Source: Paeniglutamicibacter sulfureus
Lineage (GTDB): Bacteria; Actinomycetota; Actinomycetes; Actinomycetales; Micrococcaceae
Assembly (NCBI RefSeq): GCF_039535115.1
Contig: NZ_BAAAWO010000001.1
Coordinates: 2,108,001 to 2,172,000 of the forward strand
Length of the DNA stretch: 64,000 nt
Direction of reading: 5' to 3'
Within the stretch, counting starts at the first letter, position 1. The number at the start of each line of letters is the position of its first letter. The notes under the pieces are model-generated. The model made no database searches, had not been told where the DNA came from, and saw only the letters and a list, made by a program, of their open reading frames with translations. The position numbers and the translations under genes were made by a program. Below, in pieces: positions 25,027 to 34,370 of the stretch.

Positions 25027-25737
25027 ATGACCTCATTGAACGGAGCCGTGGTCCTCGTCACCGGGGCGAACGGCGGTATCGGCACCCACTTCGTACGCGA
25101 AGCCCTGGCCCGGGGGGCGGCGAAGGTCTACGCCACCGCCCGCACCCCACGAGGGTGGGACGACAACCGGATTGTGCCACTCACCCTGGATGTCACCGAC
25201 CCTGCATCGATCCGGGCCGCACTGGCGGCCGCCCAGGATGTGACGGTATTGATCAACAACGCCGGCGCCTCGGTCTCCACCCCGGGCATCCTTGCCCACA
25301 CCGACGAGGAGATTCGCCGGAACGTTGAGACCAACTTCCTGGGCCCGCTCTTCCTCGCCCGGGCCTTCGCCCCGATTCTGTCCGCCAAGGACAACGCGGC
25401 GATCATCGACATCCACTCGGCCTTGGCCTGGTGGGCAGTGGCCGGAATCTACTCCGCGACGAAGGCTGCCCTGTGGTCGGCCACCAACTCCCTGCGGCTG
25501 GAACTTGCTCCGGCGGGAGTCCAGGTCCTGGGCGTGCACGTCGGATACGTGGACACCGCAATGGCCGCACACAGCACCGAGCCGAAAGTGGACCCGGCGG
25601 ACCTGGTGGCTTCGGTCTTTGACGCACTCGAAGCCGGCGAGCACGAGGTCCTCGCGGACCAGACGTCCGTTCAGCTCAAGGCGTCCCTCAGCGCCCCCGT
25701 GGAATCCGTCTACCCGCAGCTGGCCGTCAGGCCGTAG
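25027..25737 (+). CDS. Short-chain dehydrogenase/reductase
   Basis: A 236-residue SDR with the nucleotide-binding motif TGANGGIG at 12-19 and the catalytic YSATK segment in the middle of the chain. Asn of the NNAGAS motif is present. The enzyme reduces or oxidises a carbonyl with NAD(P)H. AGAAGGAAC lies upstream of the ATG. It has its own promoter with the TetR operator, so it belongs to the same response as the MDR enzyme and hydrolase. Confidence 0.9.
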   Translation: MTSLNGAVVLVTGANGGIGTHFVREALARGAAKVYATARTPRGWDDNRIVPLTLDVTDPASIRAALAAAQDVTVLINNAGASVSTPGILAHTDEEIRRNVETNFLGPLFLARAFAPILSAKDNAAIIDIHSALAWWAVAGIYSATKAALWSATNSLRLELAPAGVQVLGVHVGYVDTAMAAHSTEPKVDPADLVASVFDALEAGEHEVLADQTSVQLKASLSAPVESVYPQLAVRP

Positions 25738-25898
25738 CGGCACATCGCCGTAGGTTCTCCAAGCGACGGCCGGATGGCGGGGCAGCAGGATCTCCCTTCA
25801 TCCGGCCGACTACAGCACCGTCGAACCGCTCCGGTGGCGGCAAGGAGCCAACGCAACGGCCCACGAGTCGCGCTGCGGGATTCGACTACCCTGTTGGC

Positions 25899-26138
25899 AT
25901 GAGCGAAACCCCTGGCAGCACCAGGAACCCCGTCCTTCGTTTCTTCGCGCGGCTCTCGGCCAAGAACTGGATCGCCATCGTGGGCGCGGTCCTGGCGGCC
26001 ATCTTCATCCTGCAAAACCGCCAGCGGGTCCGCATCGAGTTCTTGTTCCTCGACCTGAACGCCCCGCTGTGGATCTCCCTCGGCGCGGTGTTGCTCATGG
26101 GCTGGGTCATGGGGCGCTTCTCGTTCCGCAAGCGCTGA
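25899..26138 (+). CDS. LapA-domain small membrane protein
   Basis: A 79-residue protein with two transmembrane helices, about 22-40 and 54-72, separated by QNRQRVRIEFLFLDLNAP. This spacing and the charged patch match the LapA (DUF1049) domain of lipopolysaccharide-assembly protein A, which in actinobacteria has no known function. It is a stand-alone gene, followed by a strong hairpin. Confidence 0.85.
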   Translation: MSETPGSTRNPVLRFFARLSAKNWIAIVGAVLAAIFILQNRQRVRIEFLFLDLNAPLWISLGAVLLMGWVMGRFSFRKR

Positions 26139-26164
26139 GTCCGCGTGCCCCGCAGAGCGCAAAA

Positions 26165-26213
26165 CCGCCCCGCCGGAAGCACCCACGGGTGGGGGTGCGG
26201 CCCGACGGGGCGG
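26165..26213. terminator. GC-rich hairpin after the LapA-domain gene
   Basis: CCGCCCCG pairs with CGGGGCGG, with a nested GCACCC/GGGTGC stem inside. A short A-run precedes the arm on the plus strand, so on the minus strand TTTT follows. It can end the leftward transcript of the 26236-26619 gene and possibly the LapA transcript. Confidence 0.6.
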
Positions 26214-26235
26214 CTTGGGAAAAGTTGGAGTGGCC

Positions 26236-26619
26236 CTAGAGCGAGGTGCCCATGACCTGCATGAGCATCTCCGGATCGCCGTAGTTGTAGACGACCCAGC
26301 TCATTCCGCCGATGAAGGCGAGGGAAGCGACGCCCCAGGCGGCCGAGAGCTTGGCCATGAAGCGGATCTCCGAACGGCTGACCGGCAGGCGGTCGGCCGA
26401 GTAGTCTCCGGCGACCTTGCTGAAGCGCTCGGCCGGGGTGATCGCCGCCATTGCATTGAGGCTCACGAGGAAGTTGGAGGCGGTGTCGATGCTGCCGTCG
26501 ATCAGGCGGGCGCGGGTCAGGTTGTTCCTGCGGTCCTGGGTCATTTCAGCAATGTTGGACCCATGGCGGGCCAACAGGATGTCTTCGCCAAGTGGCATTG
26601 TTCGACGCGCCAACCGCAT
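26236..26619 (-). CDS. Hypothetical membrane protein
   Basis: A 127-residue protein I do not recognise. The N-terminal 90 residues are hydrophilic and helical (MTQDRRNNLTRARLIDG). One C-terminal transmembrane segment lies at about 92-115 (AAWGVASLAFIGGMSWVVY). A GGGG-containing purine stretch precedes the ATG at 26619. It has its own leader with two inverted repeats (26669-26734). Tail-anchored inner-membrane location is likely. Confidence 0.65.
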   Translation of the reverse strand: MRLARRTMPLGEDILLARHGSNIAEMTQDRRNNLTRARLIDGSIDTASNFLVSLNAMAAITPAERFSKVAGDYSADRLPVSRSEIRFMAKLSAAWGVASLAFIGGMSWVVYNYGDPEMLMQVMGTSL

Positions 26620-26668
26620 TGCCTACCCCTTTTAAAATCTTCGAGCGGGGAAGCCGACACCCGCAATC

Positions 26669-26734
26669 ATCTCAATCGTTACAACATTGAGATTACGTGT
26701 GAATTTTCGACGAAAGCGCTATTAAGCGCTTTCG
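26669..26734. promoter_or_regulatory. Two inverted repeats in the leader of the 26619 gene
   Basis: The first is ATCTCAAT-n9-ATTGAGAT (26669-26693), the second is CGAAAGCGCT-ATTA-AGCGCTTTCG (26711-26734). Both are perfect. The second resembles a LacI-family half-site pair split by four bases. No regulator gene is beside them. Confidence 0.45.
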
Positions 26735-26802
26735 GTTGGCAAGCTCACAGGGGTCTGTGGCCTGGACCGCCCGATTCCCGTGGCGCCGCGCACATCCGCC
26801 GC

Positions 26803-27303
26803 TCAGCGCGTGGTGAAGTGCGCGATCACGCCGATCATCCACACCGACGAGGCCATGGCCGCGCAGCCGAATTCGACAAGGACGCCCAGACCCATGGCCT
26901 TGAGTGCGGAACCGGAGGCACGCAGCGCCGCCGGGAAATCCCTGCGCCTCCCGTATTCCCCCAGCACCAGCCCCACCGCAAAGCCGATGAAAAGCCCGAG
27001 CACGGGGATCAGGAACATGCCCACGACCGCCAGCGCGATGGCCAGGGCAATGGAGCCGCGCGGAATCTGCTGCTGTTTCAGGTTCCGGCCGGTCAGCACC
27101 GTCGATGCGCCCCATCCGACGAGCGCAAGGGCCATGCCGATGCCGGCGCACCACCAGGCGGCAGGGCCGCCCAGGACCCAGCCCCAGGCCAGCAGCGTGC
27201 CGATGGCAAGGAGGCTCCCGGGGAGCACGGGGACGATGGTTCCCACGACGGCGACCGCCAACAGCAGTCCGGCGACGACGGTGATGATGATTTGGATATC
27301 CAC
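26803..27303 (-). CDS. DUF456-family membrane protein
   Basis: A 166-residue protein of the DUF456 family with about four or five transmembrane helices. The family features are the N-terminal glycine-rich hairpin VVGTIVPVLPGSLL and the motif GLFIGFAVGLVLGEYGRRRD in the centre. Some relatives are linked to membrane stress in actinobacteria, but the function is unknown. It is a single gene on the minus strand. Confidence 0.85.
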   Translation of the reverse strand: MDIQIIITVVAGLLLAVAVVGTIVPVLPGSLLAIGTLLAWGWVLGGPAAWWCAGIGMALALVGWGASTVLTGRNLKQQQIPRGSIALAIALAVVGMFLIPVLGLFIGFAVGLVLGEYGRRRDFPAALRASGSALKAMGLGVLVEFGCAAMASSVWMIGVIAHFTTR

Positions 27304-27368
27304 GAGTGCAAGTCTGGCATCCGTTCAGCCCGGCCGGGCGGGGCGCGCCGATCAGGCGGGCGGCGGAC

Positions 27369-27557
27369 TCAGTCGTCGACGATGGCCCAGCTGCCGGCGG
27401 GCTTGTATTCGCTGTCGAAGATGTCTTCCCCGGCGCCGGGTTCCATGGGGTAGTTCTTCAGGTTTCCGGCCCAGTAGCGCAAGGCACGTCCGAGCTCGGC
27501 CTCGGGGTCAAGCTTCATCGCCTCGGTGTTCATGTCGACTTCGAAAATGAATCTCAT
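27369..27557 (-). CDS. Small acidic hypothetical protein
   Basis: A 62-residue acidic protein with an N-terminal beta strand (MRFIFEVDM) and an even distribution of hydrophobic positions, followed by ALRYWAGNLKNY. The high acidic content and W/Y positions fit a conserved small soluble actinobacterial protein rather than a random frame. I cannot assign a family. It runs toward DUF456 and is 66 bases from it. Confidence 0.6.
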   Translation of the reverse strand: MRFIFEVDMNTEAMKLDPEAELGRALRYWAGNLKNYPMEPGAGEDIFDSEYKPAGSWAIVDD

Positions 27558-27697
27558 GTCCCACGTCCCTCGCTCAGTGCGACGCCATCCCGTGGCGTCA
27601 CGCCCTGTATTTTTCCCATCCTAGGCTGGCGGCGATCCGATGTGCCACGGCGAAACGCGCGGCCCGGAAATGCCGCTCCGGGAAACCCGATGCGAAA

Positions 27698-27731
27698 GAT
27701 TGTTGAACAATCCGCGTTATTAGTGCATTCT
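27698..27731 (+). promoter_or_regulatory. pxpA promoter with GntR operator
   Basis: GATTGTT-G-AACAATC (27698-27712) is a perfect 7+1+7 palindrome containing TTGTTGAACAA. TTGAAC (27703-27708), a 17-base spacer and CATTCT (27726-27731) form a plausible promoter, so the palindrome covers the -35. The same core occurs twice before the YcsG-type gene at 44976-45010. It fits the FadR-type GntR consensus TNGTnnnACNA. Confidence 0.72.
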
Positions 27732-27763
27732 TAAGGGACCACAACACGAGACGGGGGTCACAA

Positions 27764-28522
27764 ATGCCTTACATCGACCTGAATTCCGACGTCGGGGAAT
27801 CCTTCGGCAACTGGGTGATGGGCGACGATGCCGCCATTTTCACCTCCGTATCCTCGGCAAACGTTGCCTGCGGATTCCACGCGGGGGACCCCAGCGTCAT
27901 AGCCCAGACCTGCCGCGACGCCGTCGCCGCGAACGTCACCATCGGTGCGCACGTGGGCTACCGGGACCTGGCCGGCTTTGGCCGCCGCTTCCTGGACTGC
28001 TCCCCCACCGAACTGGCCGACGACGTGCTCTACCAGCTCGGTGCCCTCGAGGCCCTGGCCCGCGCGGCGGGTTCGGGCATCAAGTACGTCAAGCCGCACG
28101 GCGCCCTCTACAACACCATCGTGCACCACGAGGCCCACGCCCAGGCAGTCGTCGACGCCATCCGCGCCTTCGGCTCGGACCTGCCCGTGTTGTTGCTGCC
28201 CGGTTCCGTCGCCCTGGCCAAGGCGCAGGCCGCGGGCCTGCGCCCGGTTGCCGAGGCCTTTGCCGACAGGAATTACAACCCCGACGGGACCCTGGTCTCG
28301 CGCCGCGAGGCGAACGCGGTGCTGCACGACCCCGCGACTGTCACCGCGAACATGATCCGCCTGGCCACCGAGGGCACGATCGTGGCCGTCGACGGCTCCG
28401 TGATCCCGATGGACGCCGAGAGCATCTGCGTGCACGGGGACACCGCGGGGGCCGTCGCCATGGCCGCGGCCGTTCGTGCCGGACTGGAATCCGCCAGCGT
28501 GTCGATCAAGAGCTTCGCATGA
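27764..28522 (+). CDS. pxpA: 5-oxoprolinase subunit A (LamB/YcsF family)
   Basis: A 252-residue PxpA. With PxpB and PxpC it opens 5-oxoproline to glutamate using ATP. The N-terminal metal-site motif [10 protein letters not shown] is at 5-14, and [13 protein letters not shown] and HGALYN follow. The length is standard. GGGGG lies upstream of the ATG. The stop overlaps the start of the PxpBC gene by four bases (ATGA). The operon continues with a biotin carboxylase, and its promoter has a GntR operator. Confidence 0.95.
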   Translation: MPYIDLNSDVGESFGNWVMGDDAAIFTSVSSANVACGFHAGDPSVIAQTCRDAVAANVTIGAHVGYRDLAGFGRRFLDCSPTELADDVLYQLGALEALARAAGSGIKYVKPHGALYNTIVHHEAHAQAVVDAIRAFGSDLPVLLLPGSVALAKAQAAGLRPVAEAFADRNYNPDGTLVSRREANAVLHDPATVTANMIRLATEGTIVAVDGSVIPMDAESICVHGDTAGAVAMAAAVRAGLESASVSIKSFA

Positions 28523-30174
28523 GCGTGACAGCGACGCGCTTTGCCGGAACCCGGTCGGTGCTCGTCGAGCTCTCCGACCTCGACTCCGTGCTGGCCCTTG
28601 ACGCCCTGCTGGAGGCCTCTCCACTGCCCGGACAACTTGACGTGCTCGCGGCGGCCTCCACCGTCTTCATCAAGGCCGATTCCTGGGCCAGCGCCCGGAA
28701 GATCGCCGCCGCCATTCCCGCCCTCGAGCTGGGCACGGCGCCGGAGAACGCCGGCTCGCTGGTCACCGTCGACGTGCATTACGACGGCGAGGACCTGGCG
28801 GAGGTCGCCAAGCTCACCGACCTGAGCATCGAGTCGGTCATCAATGCCCACACCTCGCAGACATGGCGCGCTGCCTTTGGCGGCTTCGCCCCCGGCTTCG
28901 CCTACCTGCTCGGGGAGAACAGCAGCCTGAACGTGCCGCGCCGCGACACCCCGCGCAAGGTCGTGCCCTCGGGTGCCGTGGCCCTGGCCGGGGATTATTC
29001 GGCCGTCTACCCCCGCCAATCCCCCGGCGGCTGGCAGCTGATCGGGCACACCGACGCGGTGCTCTGGGACCTGGAACGGGAGAACCCCGCACTGATCCGC
29101 CCGCAGGACCGCGTGCAATTCACCGCCTCGCACACTTCGCTGAAGCTTTCCTCTCGCACCGCCGCTGCCCCCGCACACGCGGCACCCAAGGCCGCAGCCG
29201 GGCAGCTGGAAATCCTGGATCCCGGATTGCAATCCCTCATCCAGGACCTGGGCCGCCTGGGCCTGGGCAACCTCGGGGTCTCCGCCGCCGGGGCGGCGGA
29301 CACTTCCTCCGCCCGGGCCGCCAACCGCCTGGTGGGCAATGCCGCGGAGGCGGCAGTCATCGAAAACCTCCTGGGCTCGCTGGTCCTGCGCGCCCGCGGC
29401 GACGCGGTCCTGTCCGTCACCGGCGCGCACGCGCAGCTGCTGATCACCCCCGTGGAGGAGGACGATTTCCACGAAGAGGAGCGCGCGCCGGAGATGAACA
29501 CGCCCTTTGCCCTGCTCGACGGGGAAACACTCACGCTTCTCCCCTCCGGTTCCGGGCTGCGCAGCTACCTGGGCGTACGCGGCGGCATCGACGTCGACCC
29601 CGTGCTCGGATCGCGCTCCACCGACTCGATGTCGGGCATCGGCCCCGCCCCGCTCGCTCCCGGCACCCTGCTGCCGGTCGGCACCGTCAACGGATCCCAC
29701 GTGGTCGGGAACCCCGAGCCCTCCACGCTGCCGGTTCCCGACGCGCACGGCATCTACACGCTGCGCATCAGCAAGGGCCCCCGCGAGGACTGGTTCGGCG
29801 AGGCCGGGCTGCGGCAGCTGACCGGCCAAACCTGGAGCGTCTCGGCCGAATCCAACCGCGTCGGCGTCCGCCTGGCCCTGCCCGGGGACTCCTCGCCGCT
29901 GACACGCATCCGCACCGGGGAACTGTCTTCCGAAGGGGTGGCTGTGGGCGCCCTGCAGGTTCCCCCCTCCGGCCTGCCCGTGCTCTTCCTGGCCGACCAC
30001 CCGGTCACCGGCGGCTACCCGGTCATTGCCGGGGTCATCGCCGAGGACCTGCCTGCCGCGGCCCAGCTGCCACCGGGCGCCCAGCTCCGCTTTGAACTGG
30101 TCGACCCGCTCACCCACAACCCCCATGCTCCCCGGGCCGCCGGCGCCCCCAGCCACGAAGGAAACACCCCATGA
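28519..30174 (+). CDS. Fused 5-oxoprolinase subunits B and C (KipI/KipA)
   Basis: A 551-residue fusion. Residues 1-215 form the AHS1/PxpB (KipI) domain, and residues 226-530 the AHS2/PxpC (KipA) domain, with the join around [16 protein letters not shown]. In many bacteria these are separate genes; a single chain is known but less common. The AHS1-AHS2 pair is also homologous to the carboxyltransferase part of urea carboxylase. It overlaps pxpA at the start and the biotin carboxylase at the end (ATGA each), which shows tight coupling. Confidence 0.93.
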   Translation: MSVTATRFAGTRSVLVELSDLDSVLALDALLEASPLPGQLDVLAAASTVFIKADSWASARKIAAAIPALELGTAPENAGSLVTVDVHYDGEDLAEVAKLTDLSIESVINAHTSQTWRAAFGGFAPGFAYLLGENSSLNVPRRDTPRKVVPSGAVALAGDYSAVYPRQSPGGWQLIGHTDAVLWDLERENPALIRPQDRVQFTASHTSLKLSSRTAAAPAHAAPKAAAGQLEILDPGLQSLIQDLGRLGLGNLGVSAAGAADTSSARAANRLVGNAAEAAVIENLLGSLVLRARGDAVLSVTGAHAQLLITPVEEDDFHEEERAPEMNTPFALLDGETLTLLPSGSGLRSYLGVRGGIDVDPVLGSRSTDSMSGIGPAPLAPGTLLPVGTVNGSHVVGNPEPSTLPVPDAHGIYTLRISKGPREDWFGEAGLRQLTGQTWSVSAESNRVGVRLALPGDSSPLTRIRTGELSSEGVAVGALQVPPSGLPVLFLADHPVTGGYPVIAGVIAEDLPAAAQLPPGAQLRFELVDPLTHNPHAPRAAGAPSHEGNTP

Positions 30175-31913
30175 AGAAAGTCCTGATCGCCAACCGCGGG
30201 GAAATCGCCGTCCGCATCGCCCGCGCCTGCGCGGATGCCTCGCTGGTGTCCGTGGCCGTGTACTCCGACCCCGACGCCGATGCACTGCACGTGCGCCGCG
30301 CCGACGAGGCTTGGGCCCTGCACGGGTCCAGCGGTGCCGAAACCTACCTGGACATGGCCAAGATCCTTGACATCGCCGCCCGCTCCGGCGCCGATGCGGT
30401 ACACCCCGGCTACGGCTTCCTTTCCGAGAACGCCAACTTCGCCCAGGCCGTCATGGACGCCGGGCTCACCTGGATCGGCCCCTCCCCCGAGTCCATCCGC
30501 GCGCTGGGCAACAAGGTCACCGCCCGCGAAATCGCGGTCCGGGCCAACGCCCCGCTGGTGCCCGGCACCGAGGGCCCGGTGGCCTCGGGCGCCGAGGTGC
30601 GCGCCTTTGCCCAGGAATTCGGCCTGCCGGTGGCCATCAAGGCGGCCTTCGGCGGCGGCGGGCGCGGTATCAAGATCGTGCGCAACTTCGAGGAGATCGA
30701 CGACGCCTTCGAATCGGCCGTGCGCGAGGCCACCGTGGCCTTCGGCCGCGGCGAGTGCTTTGTCGAACGCTTCCTGGACAAGCCCCGCCACGTCGAGGCC
30801 CAGGTCCTCGCCGACACCCACGGGAACGTCGTGGTGGTGGGCACCCGCGACTGCTCGCTGCAGCGCCGCCACCAGAAGCTGGTCGAGGAGGCCCCGGCCC
30901 CGTTCCTGACCGACGAGCAGCGCGCCTCCATTCACGCCTCGGCCAAGGCCATCTGCCGCGAGGCCGGCTACCATGGCGCAGGAACCGTCGAATACCTGGT
31001 CGCCCCCGACGGACTGATTTCCTTCCTCGAGGTCAACACCCGGCTGCAGGTCGAGCACCCCATCACCGAGGAAACCACCGGCGTGGACCTGGTCGCCGAA
31101 CAGTTCCGGATCGCCGCCGGGGAGCCCATCAGCCTCACCGAGGATCCGGCCCCGACCGGCCACTCCTTCGAGTTCCGTCTCAACGCGGAGGACCCCGCCC
31201 GTGGCTTCCTGCCCGGCCCCGGCCGCATCACCGCATTCGAGGCCCCGACCGGCTCGGGCGTGCGCGTGGACTCCGGGGTGCGCACCGACTCCGTGATCCC
31301 CTCGCACTACGACTCGCTCATGGCCAAGCTGATCGTCACCGGCGCCACCCGCGCCCAGGCGCTGCGCCGTGCCAAGGTGGCCCTGGACGAAATGGTCATC
31401 GCCGGGGTGCCGTCCGTGCTGCCGTTCCACCGCGCGGTGGTGCGCAACGCCGACTTCACCAACGACGAGCGCTACGGGGTGTACACCACCTGGATCGAAT
31501 CCGAATTCGCCGAGGAGCTGGCCTCGAGCCCGGAGATCGCCGCGGCCGAGCCAAACGCAGAACGTGAGACCCTGACCATCGAGGTCGACGGCAAGGCCAT
31601 GGACATCGGCCTGCCGGCGTCCCTGGTCGAGGCCATCCGACACGGCGGAAACGGCGTGGCCCTGGATGTTGCGGCCGAAAACGTGGCCGCTGCCTCGGAT
31701 GCCGCCGCGCTGTTGGCTCCGATGAACGGAAACCTGGTCAAGTGGGTGCTCGACGACGGTGCCGCCGTGGCCGAGGGAGACACCGTGGCAGTGCTGGAGG
31801 CCATGAAGATGGAATCGAATATCACCGCCCACCGTGCCGGGACATTCACCCGTGGCTCCCAGGAGCCGGGAACCGCCATTGGCCGCGGCGAAGCACTCGG
31901 GGCCATCGCTTAA
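30171..31913 (+). CDS. Biotin carboxylase fused to biotin carboxyl carrier domain
   Basis: A 580-residue protein with the full biotin carboxylase part (1-445): N-terminal [21 protein letters not shown]-grasp loop GGGGRG at 161-166 and the [11 protein letters not shown] segment. The carrier domain fills about 505-580 with biotinylated K546 in AMKM. There is no carboxyltransferase of the acyl-CoA type nearby. Fused to the pxp genes by a four-base overlap, it is likely to serve PxpBC as its carboxyltransferase partner, as in urea carboxylase (inference). Confidence 0.93.
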   Translation: MKKVLIANRGEIAVRIARACADASLVSVAVYSDPDADALHVRRADEAWALHGSSGAETYLDMAKILDIAARSGADAVHPGYGFLSENANFAQAVMDAGLTWIGPSPESIRALGNKVTAREIAVRANAPLVPGTEGPVASGAEVRAFAQEFGLPVAIKAAFGGGGRGIKIVRNFEEIDDAFESAVREATVAFGRGECFVERFLDKPRHVEAQVLADTHGNVVVVGTRDCSLQRRHQKLVEEAPAPFLTDEQRASIHASAKAICREAGYHGAGTVEYLVAPDGLISFLEVNTRLQVEHPITEETTGVDLVAEQFRIAAGEPISLTEDPAPTGHSFEFRLNAEDPARGFLPGPGRITAFEAPTGSGVRVDSGVRTDSVIPSHYDSLMAKLIVTGATRAQALRRAKVALDEMVIAGVPSVLPFHRAVVRNADFTNDERYGVYTTWIESEFAEELASSPEIAAAEPNAERETLTIEVDGKAMDIGLPASLVEAIRHGGNGVALDVAAENVAAASDAAALLAPMNGNLVKWVLDDGAAVAEGDTVAVLEAMKMESNITAHRAGTFTRGSQEPGTAIGRGEALGAIA

Positions 31914-31960
31914 TGCTTGGGGCTCTCGGGACGGCCTTGGATTAGATTGAAAGGATGCCA

Positions 31961-32641
31961 GTGAACGCCATGATCTCCGCACTGCCCCTGGCCGAGGGGT
32001 CAACCCACGCACACACCGGCGCGTGGGTTGCCGCTGTGCTGCGCTCGCGCATTGCCGAGGGACAGCTGCTCCCCGGAGCGAAGCTCTCCGAACAAGCCCT
32101 CTCCGATGCGCTGGGGGTTTCACGCAACACCCTGCGCGAGGCCTTTGCGGTCCTTGACCACGAGCTGGTCATCACCAGGATCCCCAACCGCGGCGTCTTC
32201 GTTACCTCCCCCGGTCCCGAAGGGGTGCGGGAGATTTACGGGGTGCGGCGCATGATCGAGCCCGCGGCCGTCCTGTGGGGGCCCAACCTGAATGTCGAGG
32301 CGCTGGCAGCGATCATCGTGGATGCGCGCAAGGCCCTGGCGGCCGGGGACATTGCCAGCATGGCAGATGCCAACCAGTGCTTCCATGAGGAGCTGGTCCG
32401 GGCCACCGGCAGCCAGCACCTGCAGGAACTCATGACCAAGGTCCTGGCGCAGATGCGCCTGGTCTTCCACGCCATGGGCGATGCGCCGGATTTCCATTCG
32501 CACTATGTGGAACGCAATGCCGGCTTGGTTCGGCTCCTGGCCGAGGGCAAGCGCGAAGAGGCAGCCGCTGCAATGCGCGGCTACCTTGACCGCGCCGAAG
32601 CGGAACTGCTGGCGCACCTGGGCGAATCCGAAGGGAACTGA
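31961..32641 (+). CDS. GntR-family (FCD) regulator of the oxoprolinase regulon
   Basis: About 226 residues. The winged helix lies at 25-70 with recognition region LSEQALSDALGVSRNTLREAF, and the FCD-type all-helical effector domain follows. A GTG at 31961 has AAAGGA at proper spacing, so it is preferred over the ATG six bases upstream. It sits directly after the biotin carboxylase gene. FadR-type proteins bind TNGTnnnACNA, which matches the palindromes at 27698 and 44976-45010. I infer that it represses both loci. Confidence 0.88.
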   Translation: MNAMISALPLAEGSTHAHTGAWVAAVLRSRIAEGQLLPGAKLSEQALSDALGVSRNTLREAFAVLDHELVITRIPNRGVFVTSPGPEGVREIYGVRRMIEPAAVLWGPNLNVEALAAIIVDARKALAAGDIASMADANQCFHEELVRATGSQHLQELMTKVLAQMRLVFHAMGDAPDFHSHYVERNAGLVRLLAEGKREEAAAAMRGYLDRAEAELLAHLGESEGN

Positions 32642-32665
32642 GCCCGCCCGGCCGGCCGGCCGGTC

Positions 32666-33430
32666 CTACATGTTCATGGTGACCTTGGCGTCCTTGCGCA
32701 GCTCCGCGACGTAGCCTTTGACCGCGGCACCTTCCTTTTGGAGCTTGAGCTGCTGTTCGAGCTCGGGCTTCATCTTCTTGAATGAAGGCGCCTCGGGTGC
32801 CTCCGCGCCGGCGGAGGCCTGGCCCTTGTACTGCTCAAGCACGACCTGGTAGGCATCCTTGAGTTCCTTGTCGGTGGGCGTGAAATCTCCGACTTCCTTG
32901 GAGATCAGCCGCCCGACCTCGAGCTGGGTCTTCAATTGGGTGCGAACCACGTCCTCGTTCAGCCCCTGCTTATCCATGGTCGCCAAAAAATCCTTGGCGC
33001 TCATGTCATTGGTCTTCGCCACATCGCCAAGTGCCTGGTCAAGGTCCTTGGATGTCGCGAAGATCTTCTTCTTTTTCGCCTGCTGGATCAGCAGCTCGGT
33101 GTTCACCAGACCCTCGGCAGTCTGCTTGCGCAACTGGCCCTGGTCAAGCTCCTGACCCGAGGCTTGCGCCTGCTGAACCATCTGGGGGAACTGGCCCTCG
33201 TAGATGCGGACGAAGTCGGCGTTGGTGATTTTCTCGCCGTTGACTTCGGCAATGACCTCCGGGATTCCGGAAACATCCGGCTTCGGTGCCGCGGCGTCCG
33301 ATGGCGCCGCTTCAGGGGCCGGGGCGCTGGCCTCGGGGGCGGCTCCCGGTTCCTCCGCGGCACTGCACCCGGTCATGAACGCCAACGAGGCGATCAGGGA
33401 CATGGAAATAACCCACTTCTTCTGCAACAT
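32666..33430 (-). CDS. SurA-N-like chaperone lipoprotein
   Basis: A 254-residue lipoprotein. The lipobox MTGC places the acylated cysteine at C22. A proline/alanine-rich linker at 25-52 is followed by the SurA N-terminal/trigger-factor-like helical domain, with VNGEKITNADFVRIYEGQ. The PPIase domain is absent. Similar proteins in actinobacteria are membrane-bound foldases, outside the cell membrane. It converges on the GntR gene and is monocistronic. Confidence 0.88.
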   Translation of the reverse strand: MLQKKWVISMSLIASLAFMTGCSAAEEPGAAPEASAPAPEAAPSDAAAPKPDVSGIPEVIAEVNGEKITNADFVRIYEGQFPQMVQQAQASGQELDQGQLRKQTAEGLVNTELLIQQAKKKKIFATSKDLDQALGDVAKTNDMSAKDFLATMDKQGLNEDVVRTQLKTQLEVGRLISKEVGDFTPTDKELKDAYQVVLEQYKGQASAGAEAPEAPSFKKMKPELEQQLKLQKEGAAVKGYVAELRKDAKVTMNM

Positions 33431-33548
33431 AAACTCCCAGCGTTTCGAACAACCCTTGGAACCCTAACAGGCGAAACCGAACGGCCGCTGAACGCCAGTC
33501 GACGATCACGACCGCACGGACGGTGCCCGGAGCCAAGACAGGGTTCCG

Positions 33549-34358
33549 CTAAATCACGTTCTCCAGAAAGGCCCTGGTTCGTTCGTGGCTGGGGTTGCCC
33601 AGCACCTTGGCGGGTGCACCCGATTCGACCACGATGCCGGCGTCCATGAACACCACTTCGTCGGCAACGTTGCGGGCGAACCCGATTTCGTGGGTCACCA
33701 CGATCATGGTCATGCCGCTGGCGGCCAGCTTCTGCATCACGTCCAGCACATCGCCCACCAGCTCCGGGTCCAGGGCACTGGTCGGCTCATCAAAGAGCAT
33801 CAACTTGGGTTCCATGGCCAGCGCACGCGCAATGGCCACGCGCTGCTGCTGCCCTCCGGAGAGCTTGGCAGGGTGCAGCCCGGCCTTGTCGCCCAGACCG
33901 ACCTGCTCGAGCAGCGCATGGGCCTGGGCGACGGCCTGCGCCTTGGGAACCTTCCTGATGCCGATGGGTGCGGCGATGATGTTCTCCAGCGCAGTCAGGT
34001 GCGGAAAGAGGTTGAAGCGCTGGAAGACCATGCCGATGCCGCGGCGTTGCCGCGCGACCTCGCGCGGCTTCATCTCGTGGAGCTTGCCGTTGCGCTGGGC
34101 GTAGCCGATGAGTTCGCCGTCGAAGTTGATCCGCCCGCCGTCGATGCGCTCAAGGTGGTTGATGCAGCGCAGGAAGGTGGACTTCCCGGAACCGGAGGGC
34201 CCAAGCAGGCACATGACCTGCCCGGCGTCGACCTGCAGGTCGATGCCCTTGAGCACCTGGATCGGGCCGTAGCTCTTGCGCACCCCCTGAGCCTGGACGA
34301 GCGGCCTGCGGATTTCGTCGGTGCGTACCGGGGACGGGGATTCAAGGACGGGGTTCAT
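33549..34358 (-). CDS. Polar amino acid ABC transporter ATPase
   Basis: A 269-residue ABC ATPase of the GlnQ/HisP class. Walker A is GPSGSGKST at 53-61, the signature LSGGQQQR begins at 166, and Walker B LMLFDE lies at 187-192. The start ATG has AGGAAG at proper distance. It is the last gene of the decarboxylase-SBP-permease-ATPase operon, 12 bases after the permease. The family imports polar amino acids; the substrate is not known. Confidence 0.94.
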   Translation of the reverse strand: MNPVLESPSPVRTDEIRRPLVQAQGVRKSYGPIQVLKGIDLQVDAGQVMCLLGPSGSGKSTFLRCINHLERIDGGRINFDGELIGYAQRNGKLHEMKPREVARQRRGIGMVFQRFNLFPHLTALENIIAAPIGIRKVPKAQAVAQAHALLEQVGLGDKAGLHPAKLSGGQQQRVAIARALAMEPKLMLFDEPTSALDPELVGDVLDVMQKLAASGMTMIVVTHEIGFARNVADEVVFMDAGIVVESGAPAKVLGNPSHERTRAFLENVI

Positions 34359-34370
34359 TGTTCTGCTTCC

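Noticed and set aside
28273..30285. Long minus-strand open frame of 670 codons over pxpBC
   Set aside because: It is glycine/arginine-rich, lacks any family sequence and mirrors the well-conserved plus-strand genes. Long opposite frames are expected at high GC.
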